From contig JAGVSM010003489.1 in assembly GCA_022494885.1 (NCBI GenBank), forward strand, positions 19,366 through 83,365: 64,000 nt of DNA. Direction: 5' to 3'. The notes beneath the pieces were generated by a model. The model saw nothing but the letters and a program-made list of their open reading frames with translations, did not search any database and was not told the DNA's origin. Of this stretch, positions 12,101 through 24,100 are shown piece after piece. A program made the translations under genes and the position numbers. The stretch is from Micrasema longulum. Lineage: Eukaryota > Arthropoda > Insecta > Trichoptera > Brachycentridae. Position 1 is the first letter of the stretch. Each line of letters opens with the position of its first letter.

Positions 12101-15100
12101 GTACGGGCAAGAAGAAATATTAGCATATTTAAAAAAAATATTATGAACAAATAAAACTTTTGAAAATAAAATATTTAAAAGAACAAATGGTTGCTTACTT
12201 CTGCAGGGGAGAAGTGAGGGGAGCGCTGCCGCGCAGTGTCGGCGCATCAGACTCCCCTCCCCCCTCATTGTTTCTCCCTGCAGAAGTAAGCAACCATTTG
12301 CTTTTTTGAAATTTAATTTTTTGAAATTTGTTAACCAAAATGTTAACGAAAAGCCGGACTGTAAATGAAAAACGAATTTCATTCAGTGTTGTGCTTGGGA
12401 AATATTTGAGAAAGGATAGGAACATGGAATGGACACCTACCTTTAATATGATCTGAATGTTCTTCAATTTCTGGCACTGGATGACAAAATGAACTATAAA
12501 ATGTAGCAATGTTTTCCACGACGCGCGACGATTCCAACCACTTTTTTTCCGATTTTATGTCAAGTCGTTTTAAAAAAATATTTTAATGTGCCAATATGTC
12601 TTCTTGCTCATACTGATCATCGTGGTTTCGGATGTGACAGGGTTTAATGAACACCATGTATAAATCTATGCAATACCTCGCAGCAGTCTCTTGCAATGGT
12701 CTCTTCCCTTAGACAAAATTCAGACTTGTACACTCTTTCTGAAAATGGCTTTCGTTTTGGAGAACTTAATATGGAGACATTGATTTACTTATTTATGAAA
12801 ATTAAACAAAAAAATGCGTACCGAATTATTGTATTTTTTAAATAATGTATTATATGAGCTATATGCTAATTTTATGCTTTCTCTTCAGTGTTTTTAAATC
12901 TTTTTTATTGTTTAATAAATTCCTGTATTTATATAAATTAACATGTTGGAAACGCTGACCTGCGGACATTGCCCATAGTCAATAATATGCTGTGTTGTTA
13001 TCATAATTTAATTAGATAATAACAGACTCCAAACTTTAGTAACTTGTTTGTTATTAAATTATAAAACAGATATAGTAATTAGTTCAACTAAACATTTTTA
13101 TTATGTTTTTCTTATAAATATATCAGCTAGCATACTTATGGTAATTATAATTTAAAATATAAGTATTTAATATCACTTTAAAAAGTGTGAACTAGATTGA
13201 CATCGGTATCTCTATATAGTTAGATACATAGAATTAAGAATAGTCCAGAAGGAGCGTAGAATCATATTTGAATACATCGGACTGTGTCCAATAATCCCCC
13301 ACTATGCCCTACTTTCGCCGCGCGCATTCGTGATGTCGCCGCGTAATGTTGCTTGATGGGAAAAAATTATCATAACACAAATGTAAGGTAAAAAAAAAAA
13401 TCTGTTAATTTCTCTAAAATTTTATTGTGCGCGCGGAAACATTGATTGACACAACAGAGTAGATAAATAAAGGGTCATTTAATAAGAGTAATTGAATTTA
13501 TGAACTTTGAACTTAAAATATAAAACAAATTTTATTTTACATAAAACGGATATTTTTATATCATGTTAAATAATATTTGATGTTTTAAAGATAATGTCGT
13601 TCAAATGTCCCCCACGGCGTTGTTTTATACGAGGTCTAATTTTCATTAGTTCTTTCATTAGATGAGCAATGTAAGGTAAACAAATTAACTACCCTGGCAA
13701 CACTAACGAAATGTTCATTTTGTTTCTTCGACAATCTGCCAGATGGAAAAATAATTCATTTTTTAAGTAATGCATTTGCTACTTAAACATTCGTTTGCTA
13801 ATTACACATGAAATGTGATACCATCCTGTTTTTTGGCAACACGGCATAGTTGAATTCAAATCAGGAGTTGCGTACTGAGCGACGTCTACAAAGAAACTAA
13901 TGGGTAAACGTAAACCTACTCATTTATTAGTAGTTTATTCGCCTTCTGTTTGATCCGAGTATGCGGTTTCTGGACTATTCTTAATTCTATGGTTAGATTT
14001 TATTTTGAGCAAGAATATTAAACCAGCCAAAACCTTTCTGAAGCCGAAACTGAAAATGTGATCTAGACGATGTTTTCTAGACAATCACAATAGTTAATTA
14101 TATAAGCATATAATCCATTTCTAAATATTAAAGAATTAAAAAAAATATTTTGAACTGATTCAATTCGCATTATATGAATATTATAATTTGAAGACCATAT
14201 AATTAAATTAAATTCAAGAAAGCTACGAGCGAATGATTTATAAAGTGTAATATGGAAATATCACATACTACGAATACCGATTAAAATATATGAAATGGAT
14301 TTAGACTAATTAATTGTATTTTTAAAATGAAAAATGTTTTCATACATAAATGTAAAAAAGAAATTCAATAAAAATACGAAAAACGCGACGTGTTGTTGGT
14401 TGTTAAAATGTACAGATTCGTGATAATGTTCCAAACAAAATTTAATGGCTAGGAACAAATAAACATGAATCGTTACGTATTAGGGGCGTGGCTCAAGGAA
14501 TAATATTTTTTGCTGGAATTTAAAATTATAAATTAAAAAATATCTTTTATGCTATTAATAATTAGAAGAAAAAAATTACTGGAGAGTATTTTATAGACCT
14601 ACATATATTGCTTTAAAAATGTAAAAAAGGTCCTATTTCTCTATCATAGTTTTGGGTCGTTTAAAGTTAATGTTTAATTATTTTTTTATCTATTTTTTTT
14701 AACTCGCTGTTTCAAAGCCGTGTAAAAAGAGGTTCCTGTGTAATTTATAAAGAAAAAAAGTTGTCATTTAAAAAGTCATCATTTTATCAAACAATCTTGT
14801 ACCTATTTTTGAGTAATTTATGACATCTCATCAAGTACTTATAAATGATACACATAATCCACTTAAAATGGCATTCAAATTATTTTTTAAATATCTTGAG
14901 ATAATACTTTATGTGATAGGTACTTATGTTTAAGTGCTTTTATCAATTAATTAATTTTTTTTTTTTTTAAATCACGTTTTTTTAATGTTTTTTTAAGTAG
15001 TATATTTTATTTGTCCGTCCCATGGTGTAGTGGCCAAGGTGCTTGCATCACGTAAAGGGGTTTCTTATGTGATTACCGGTGAAATAGCAATTGAAAAAAA

Positions 15101-18100
15101 AAACTTTAAAAATCTCAAATGTCATAAATTAACAATGACTTAGGTTATTACGTCTTATAAAGACATAAAAGCACCGAGAAGAGATAAAATTTCGTAAATT
15201 TTGTATGAACGAGGCATATCCAGAAAGAAAGAGTAGGTACTCAATTTTTGTATTGAAAAAATATTACAGTACATTGTTTGTATATACAGGATGTTCATTA
15301 AACCCTGTCACACCCGAAACCACGATAATCAGTATGAGTAAGAAGACATATTGGCACATTAGAATAAATGAGATTTTTCTCAAGCCCAGGGCCCCGATAA
15401 CAATGGGAAGTTAACAGAGTTATCTTCGACTGTCTATAAAGAAAAATCGATATTTGTGTACGAAAAAAGTATAGAGTGACCCATAATTAAACATGTTAAA
15501 AATAAAAAAAATTATGCATATTCTGCTTTTCATACAGAAAATTTAATTTTAGGTGGCCTCGATTACAATGGGAAGTTAACGTTTATATTCAATTTTATCT
15601 ACAAAGTAAAATGAATTTTTTGTATGAAAAACAGAATATGCATACATTTTTTCTTTTTAACATGTTCAATTATAGGTTACCTGTAACGGACGGTTAAATA
15701 TGTGAATGAAATGCAATAATATAGTTAGGGCCCCCGGTATCTGTAGGCTAAATGTTGGACCCACAATAAAGGATGAATATTCCACTTTCGGGTCTGACTT
15801 TAGCGATACCGGGGTACTATAGAGCAGAAATTTGTGTTACAGGCCCTAAAAAGGGCCTGAATCTAGACGTTTGACCCGTTATTGCCCTAACATGCATTTG
15901 TATAAAGACTAAGGACTGCCTTAAAAAAGGCATTTTGTAATTGATGTGGCGCGTGCGGCGGCTCCCAGCGAAGTGACCGGGCCGAGCGCCGGCACCTCCC
16001 TATATGCACTTTGGGGGAGGCGCGCCGGCCGGGTATAGTGGGAGCGGTATTTCCCCCCCCACTCCCGTATTGGCCTAACGCCGGTTCGGACGCAGGTAGC
16101 GGGAGCCCGCAACACGCCCTATATAATGTGTACATTTAAAACAATAAACATTGAGTTCGCCTCGAGACATCAAGTTAGTCTGATCGTTTCATTTCGTCAC
16201 CCCGCCCGACCTCCCGCTCTACTACTGGATCTACACCTTGGACTTGACCATCGCTTCACCCCAGGACTACGAACCAGTATCTTCCACCGACCTACGCAGT
16301 GACACCGGACTTGAGAGGAATTTCGAGACTTCATAACTTTCGGGATTTACGACCCCGAGAGCGACGACGGCAGCGAGACACGGCCAACACCTACCCCTTG
16401 CTACAGGATTGTGGAATACAGTCCAAACTGTTACTTGTACAGTACATTACCGATGAAGACACTTTAAATGTTCATGCAAATATACTCATTTTCGTACACA
16501 AATATCGATTTTTCTTTATAGATTGTCGAAGATAACTCTGTTAACTTCCCATCATTAAAGGGGCCCAGTTCTTCTGTGCTTTTTCTAAATAAATAAAAAT
16601 AAATACCGATTTGTGATCTCCTTGAAATAGTAATTCAAAACTACGTTCATAACATTTGCATACCTTACTAATGGAACCTTTTTGAAAAGACCTTCAACCA
16701 AGTAAAGACATGAATTATAAACGCCTAGGTACTTTGGAAATAGCGTAGTTTAGTATTGATTGAAATAAAAATACGTTTTACCTCCAGCATGCCGTTTCCG
16801 CGTGGAGGTAGGCAGATAGGATAGGACGCCACTTTAGTCTGCCTTTGGGTACAGATTTCACTTCCTCTACATTCATACATCTTATTTTGACATGTTCATC
16901 TACCTGTTGAATTTGGTCATGCAATATCTTTTTCGGTCTTTCTCATTTTTTGCATCCATCAACAATAGCATCGTGAATCTTTATAGTAGTTTTTTCATTG
17001 TCCATTCGCTCCGCGTGTCCAAACCAACGCGGCACTTCTTGACTTTGTCGATAAGGCTCGTCTCAGTCTAACATTATTGTACAGATCTCGACATTTGTGC
17101 ACCTATCGTACACAGTTTTATATTACGTTCGTTCGAGAGATCGCATTTCGACAGCATTTCGCCTACTTTTGACTAAATTGTGAACGGCTAGTTTTGCCCC
17201 TGCTATTTAAAACTATACAAGTGTCCAGCGGCAGATTTCCGAATTTAAAAAAATTATTAAAATAAACCAAAATTATTTATTACTATGAAGAGAGAAGACA
17301 AAAGTGTGCTTTATTTTTTAATGTCGACCATTTTTTTATACACACTCCGCATATTTTCAAAAACACGCCTACATAGTGCACTGAAAATTACGTTCATTTC
17401 AGATCGGATATTGTCTTTTATCTGTGCGATACTGGCAGGCTGATTTTTGTAAACGAAACTTTTGAGATAGTCCCACAAAAAAATCACATGGACTAAGATC
17501 AGGAGATCTTGCAGGCCAGGCGATGTCGACAAATCTGGAGATCATTTTTTCTGAGATAATGCCCCAGCTGCATTCATTGACGGGCAGACTGTGTGGGCAG
17601 TTGCGCCATCTTGTTGAAGCCGCGTGTTTCGATTGAAGAAAGAACCATCTTCAACGTGTTGTCTAAAAAAAGTGTCAATCATTTCGCAGTGTCTTTCAGA
17701 ATTGACGGTTACGGGTGCGCCTCTCGTTTAAAAAAAAAGTGAGGCCCAATAATGCATCTCGCTGAAACGGCACACCAAACAGTGACTTTTTTAATGTGCA
17801 GTGGCATCTCATGCATTTCTCTCGGATTGTATGGAAGCCAGTAGCGACAGTTCTGTTTTTTGACAACTGTCGATATGAAAATGTGCTTCATCGCTAAAGA
17901 AGATGTTCCCCATTCGATAATCAGTCAAAAATCTCTCCAATATCTGTTCGGCATACGATTTTCTTGATTCATTATCATTATCTTATAACTTCTGCACGAT
18001 TTCAATGTTGCAAGGGTGGAACTTTAATTTCTTCTTTAGAATCGTTCGCAAAGTCGACCTGTAGCTCAATCACAAATAACTATCGTCGTGCTTTAAAATA

Positions 18101-21100
18101 TGTTAAGCATTTCAGCGATCACAATGAACAATAATGAAAATGCTTAAGTTAATCGCGGCCATAAGTCAACGCGTGTGTAATCTCTAAGTCAACGCTCGTG
18201 TCAGTTTGTTTTTTGTTTTCCTCGTAATAAACACTGGCCTAAAATCGGCGTTTACTATAAAAAAAATATATATATATATTGCGTTTGCAAAATAGTAAGG
18301 AGTATCTAATACAAAAAAGTGAAAATTAAATTACAATTACTATGGCGACTGCTTTTCTTGACATTTGGCTTGCCAACCGCCGCGCCGACTAAATACAATA
18401 AATAGCATGATAAATAATAAATAAATAAATAAAAATAGCAGTTTTGGAATATTTTCCATATTTACACCGGTGAAATTCAAATATGTGATTGCGCAGCAGA
18501 ATTATGCTTCCCGAAACGTAAATATTTTGATATTTAATATTAGGTGTTCACGGATGTTCCATTGTGATCGCGAATATCATGTCGCTTATTAGCACGTCGA
18601 TAGATATTTGTAATTGAGCTACTGGGATGCCCAAAACCGTAGAGCTTTTACAGATCGAAAGTTGCGGATTTTCGAGTACAGAATCGCTGACGCATTGCAC
18701 GTTTTCTTCGGTTGATACCGTCGGTCTTGGACCGGGCTCCGGTTTGTTTATTGCTGAAGCTGTAAACTGTGCTACCCAGTTCTCAATTAATTTAGTCGAT
18801 GGCGTATCACGAATGCGGCGTATGTCGAAGTGAGCACAAAACTTACGCCGCGCGGTATGTGCGAAAAGCCATTGGTTAGGTACGCCTCAATAGCGTAAGC
18901 ACGCTGCTCTGCTGTCCAACGCTCCATAGTGCCTGACAAATCTGCAACGCTCACGATAACAAAACACCCCCGCGTCTCTCCCGCACTTCCAAATCGAACA
19001 TTATTTCAATTTGCCACTGGACACCTTGTATTTGTATATAACCACTTACCGGCTTTTCTATGTCTACCGGTTTTGAGAGGTAACCGTCTCTTCAGTTATA
19101 ATTGGTGTCCTGACGAAGAGACGGGTACGCCTCGAAACCGGTAGACATAGAAAAGTCGGTAAGTGTTTATATACAAATATTAAATAACATTTAGTAGAAT
19201 TTGTTTAAGTCTCTATTAATAATAGTTATACTTATCTGTTTGTTTGTTTCCAGGGCAAACGGTGTTTGTGCAGGGCGCGGCGGCTACTCCCGTGCACCTG
19301 CTGGAGGCCATGACCGCCCAGGGTAAGGGGGCGTGTCTCCAGTGCATCACCGTGTGCCACATGCACACAGAGGGCAAAGCCGTCTACACGGAACCTGACT
19401 GCGAAGGGATCTTTAGGTAACTAAATATTATAATAATTCACACTGAAATCAACCTTGGCAATTAAATGCTTGTCGCATGAGGCGAAATCCGTTCACAATG
19501 GAATCTTGGTGCCGATCCTTGCGATGGAATTGGAAAACCAAGTATTAAAGTGGACTGAATGCTGTCAAAATGTTATCTCTCAGGCGAATGTAATGTAAAA
19601 CTATTCACAATAGGTGCACAAATGTCGAGATGCATTAAATAAGGCTGAGATAAGCAGCATAAGCACTGTCGACAAAATCAAGAAAGGAGTGCTGCTTGGT
19701 CTGGACGTGTAGAGCGAATGGACAGCGAAAGAACGGCTAAAAGATTTATGATTCGAATGTTGATGAATGCAGAAAGCGAGGAAGACCGAGCCTTACAGAT
19801 ACTTCGACCGATACCTAATCGATAAAACTTGTGTATTCTAATTTATTATTTTTATTTTAATGCACAAAATACACAATTTTATCATAGCACAATTACAATT
19901 TTTTTATGTCCCGACTTGTTAAAAAATTTCGTGTTAAGTCGGGCCTCTTCTAAATATAAATCAAAAACATATACTATAAACATATTAAACAATATACAAA
20001 ATAATCAAAACAATATACAAAATAATAATTAAAAAAATATAAATAATAAAAATTTATACATGTCAAGAAATGTAATGCAGAAAAATTATTTATGGCAATA
20101 TGTTATTTATAATTTATAGTAATTTTATAATTCAATTCGGTAATTAGTTGATAGTAAAAAAAAAAAAAACAAAATAATACAATAAAGTAACACATCTATA
20201 TGGTAGAATATGTAATTTAATAAAAATAATAATAAATAATTTTATGCTTCGATTAGCAATAGTTAAAATATATATTTACAAATAATTAAGCACCACTATT
20301 AAGTTTATTCAAAGATGATATACATATATGAATAATAATGAAGACAGCGTCGATATTATAAATTTATTCCCGAAGCAATCTTATACAGTGGTCTCTACCC
20401 CTCGATAAAATCCAATTATGGATCTTCATCTTAAATATAGACGTTGTTTTGGAGTATGTTCATCCAAGACGTTAAACACTCTCGGAACTATATGTGAAAA
20501 GTGTCTCCGAGCAAACATCGTACGTGTTCTTGGTATTAAGTAGTTTAGGTTATGCGAAAACCTCGTACGGGCATTCTGTTGGGACCTCCTTCCGTAGTCG
20601 CCTGACCAGAAAATTGACAATACTTTCTTGATATAAATTTGTCGGATATCAAGTACCTTTAATAATTAAATAAAGAACTGCTTACCTAATTATTAAAAAT
20701 CAACTAAATTGACATTTAATCCGTGACTTATTTAAGTGCTTTAAAACAAAAGTTTAGTATAAATAATTGAAAATGACAAAAGGTTCAAATAAATTAACAA
20801 ACATTCTTGTTGGAAGCTCATTGTAATTGACACTAACTTTGAAAAATGGTAAATCGAAAAATCAAATATCCGTCAATATATATATTACAAATTTGGAGTT
20901 TCGGTTTCCAGATCTTTGTCCATGTTTATGGGTGGAAATGTCCGCAAAGCAGTATCAGAAGGGAGAGGAGATTGTATACCAATCTTCCTACAAGATATTC
21001 CTCAACTTTTCTACAGAAAAATCCTTAAGCCCGACATTGCTCTCATTCAGGTATACCATTTTTATTTATTTCTCGTACAGTTTCATATTCCAGAATCAGA

Positions 21101-24100
21101 CAGAGCGCAGCGTATTATATTTTATACCAGTCCGCGCATAACTGCGCAGTTGGTAGGTTGTGTGGGGGGTTGTCGCAATTTTTTTTTGAATTTATTAATG
21201 AACGAACATCAAACCCATCTCAGGTCACTACGATTAAAACAACAAACCAAAAACAAAATAATTATTTTAGTTATTTAAAAGATTAGTTAATGTATAGGTG
21301 ATTTTATTAAATTTAAAAAAATAATCTAAGTCTAATTTTTAGGGAATCGTTGGTTCCATCCAATATATGGACGTACCGCGCATGCTGTCCAAAAAAATAT
21401 TTGCAAAAATAATAAAATATTTGAAAAAATAATAAAATATTTGAATTTAATAAAATCTAAAAATATTTGTAAATGCAAAATATTGGTTAAAAAAAAACAC
21501 ATAAATTTCATAAAAAATTACTGATTTGCGAAATTTTTATTATTTATTTATTTATTTAACTTTTTGTACATAATGTTATTTGTACATTGGCGGGCAATTT
21601 CTTCCAACCAACCAATCTCCTTGTATTCAAATTGAGGCTACGATATAATAGATTGTCATTGTATAGTTACATATTTTTTAAGATTGTTTGACTGTTGTAG
21701 GTTTCTCCTCCAGATGCGCACGGCTACTGCAGTTTGGGAACATCTGTGGACTGCGTCAGAGCTGGAATGATGAATTCTAAAGTTATTATTGGTAAGGAAC
21801 TAAATATTTCAATTAAAATTGTTTTCCCTCAACAGGTCATAAGCCCTGTAAATGCCTAGACTTCCATATTCCCTTCTCAAAAATGTTTTCCCTCTCTGTT
21901 GAAATAAATTTAAATATAAAATTGTTTTATTTATAAAATTTACATATTTTGGTTTACTAAAGTCTACATGTTATTTATCGAAGGAATATGGATTTTCAAA
22001 CAAAGACAGAATGACAAATGTTTCAGTGTGTAAAGTGGCCACTTAAAATCAGCCAATTTCAGGTCATAAGACTCCCCTCTAAAATGTTCTCCATCTCTGT
22101 TGTAATATGTTAGTCTTAATAACTCTCTTGTGGGTGAAATCTAGTCCTTGTTTATATAAATTTGGGCAAACTCAAAATATTGCTAAGTAAATTACATTTT
22201 TGCAAGAAGACATTTAGTTTCGATCGTTTAATTTGCATCTCTAGTTAAAGTGCCTTATGGATATCCATTAGATTCTTTCAAATTATTCTTTGTGTTTTAT
22301 ATGATTTGGAAACCAAAGAATCGAGACGTATTCAAGAAAACTGCAAAACATATGCAAAACAGACCATTTTAATCAATCAAATTCATTTGATTAATTTCAA
22401 ATAAAGTTAAATTTTACCTTTATTCATGAACTTATTATGGCTTGTTAGGCTGTGCCCGTGTTATAATAATAATAAATTAATATTAAGAATGACAGTATAA
22501 AAAAAACATTTTGAATGCTTATTCTTTCCGGCAGTAAGCTTATACAGTGGTGTTCCGGACACGCGAATAACGTAAAATAAGTGAATTGAATTGGACAAAT
22601 TACAAGTGAAATATGTAGATAAATAAATAATTGATAAATGCAGCTAGGAGCCCCGGTGTTTGTAAGACTGAGCGCTAGGCTCCCAATAAAGATAAATGAT
22701 TCGCTTTCGCGCCAGGCCTCAGTAATACCGGAGAAATATAGCCAGAAAACACCGTTTATTTATGTCTGTATTCTTGTATTTCATATCGTTTTAATCTTGT
22801 TTTGTAAGGCCCTGAAAAGGGCTCTTATATTGTATTGTCATGCTGCGCTCGTCGCGGCTGCCGGCGAAATAGGCGCCCGTATTTATGAGACCCGCGGCCG
22901 GCGGCATGTGGCGAGTGGTGGAGGTAAGCCACCCCACCACTCCGAGCCGGCCTTCGCAGGTGGGACGGCTGACTCATGGAGCTTTATAATGTGTGTAATT
23001 TTGAGGAATAAATCAGTTGAGTTCCTAACTCTGGACAGTTAACAAGTGTTTCATTAAGTTCTCCGCCCTGTTCGCCCTGCTGTACTTCGCTCTTCGCTCT
23101 TCGCTCCGCTCTGCCAGCTGACTGCCTTCGCCTCTTTTCACCACTTGGACCGGGTGGAAAGTCCTTTTCAGGGCTATTGAGGTTGACTTGCGGTCGGCGC
23201 AGTTGTGCCCCTATCTTCTAACTTTGTCTTTGACTCTGTCTGGGAGGATGGCATTCCGTTTACGCCGGGAAGCCTGACTGCGGCAGACGCGGGTGACGAA
23301 CCAGCGCACACACGTGGTAACGCGTACGTTCCAAGTGGTGTTTTCCCTTCTATAAAATCCAGTTGTGGACGTTCATTTTAAATATGGCCTTTGTTTTGGA
23401 GAATTAAATATGTTTATCTAAGACGTTAAAACACTCCTTAGAGATATATAAGAAAACTCTCTTTGAGCAAACGTCTTACGGGTTCTCGGTATTGAGTCAT
23501 TTAGGTTACACAAAAACCTCGTATGGGCATTCTGTTGGGACCTCTTTCCGTAGCCCAGAATTTTTAAAATGATTCTTTGATAAAAATTTGTCTGATATCG
23601 AGTACCTTGAATAATTGATTAATGGCTCGAGACAGGTATGTCAGAGGGCACTGAAGCAGAACTAAATTATTTTTCGCCTCTTGAATAGGGTTCATGATAA
23701 GTGTCGAGCAACCTCCCCAGCCAATTATGCCATAGGCAGCCACTGATTAAAAAAGTGCAAAGTAAGCATACATCCGACTAGAGTGTCTCTGTGTCAAGTG
23801 TATTTATTTAGTATGAAAATTGTTTGCAGGTCAAGTAAATCCCAACATGCCGCGTACCTTTGGCGATGGTATAATCCACGTCTCTCACTTGGACTACGCT
23901 GTGAAGGTAGACACTCCCCTTCCGGAGCATGGCGGGAAGCCCCCCAGCGATGTGGAACTGAAGATAGGAAAGGTCATCGGAGAGAACCTGATTGAAGATG
24001 GAGCAACTCTTCAGATGGGTAATTATTTACCCTTTCGGACCAGATTCCAATTGTTGAATCCAAAATTTGATGATGATGATAGTAGAAGGGACAAAAGTGG

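Noticed and set aside
15887..16135. 82-codon minus-strand frame
   Set aside because: Lies wholly inside solo LTR 1, GC-driven, no similarity to a known protein.
22808..22823. Hairpin reading AGCCCTTTTCAGGGCC on the minus strand, like a histone mRNA 3' stem-loop
   Set aside because: No histone reading frame lies beside it. It sits inside a TG..CA solo LTR, and a similar hairpin occupies the equivalent place in the other LTR.
22638..23042. 134-codon plus-strand frame
   Set aside because: Lies inside solo LTR 2. Openness is explained by GC-rich composition; no family recognised.
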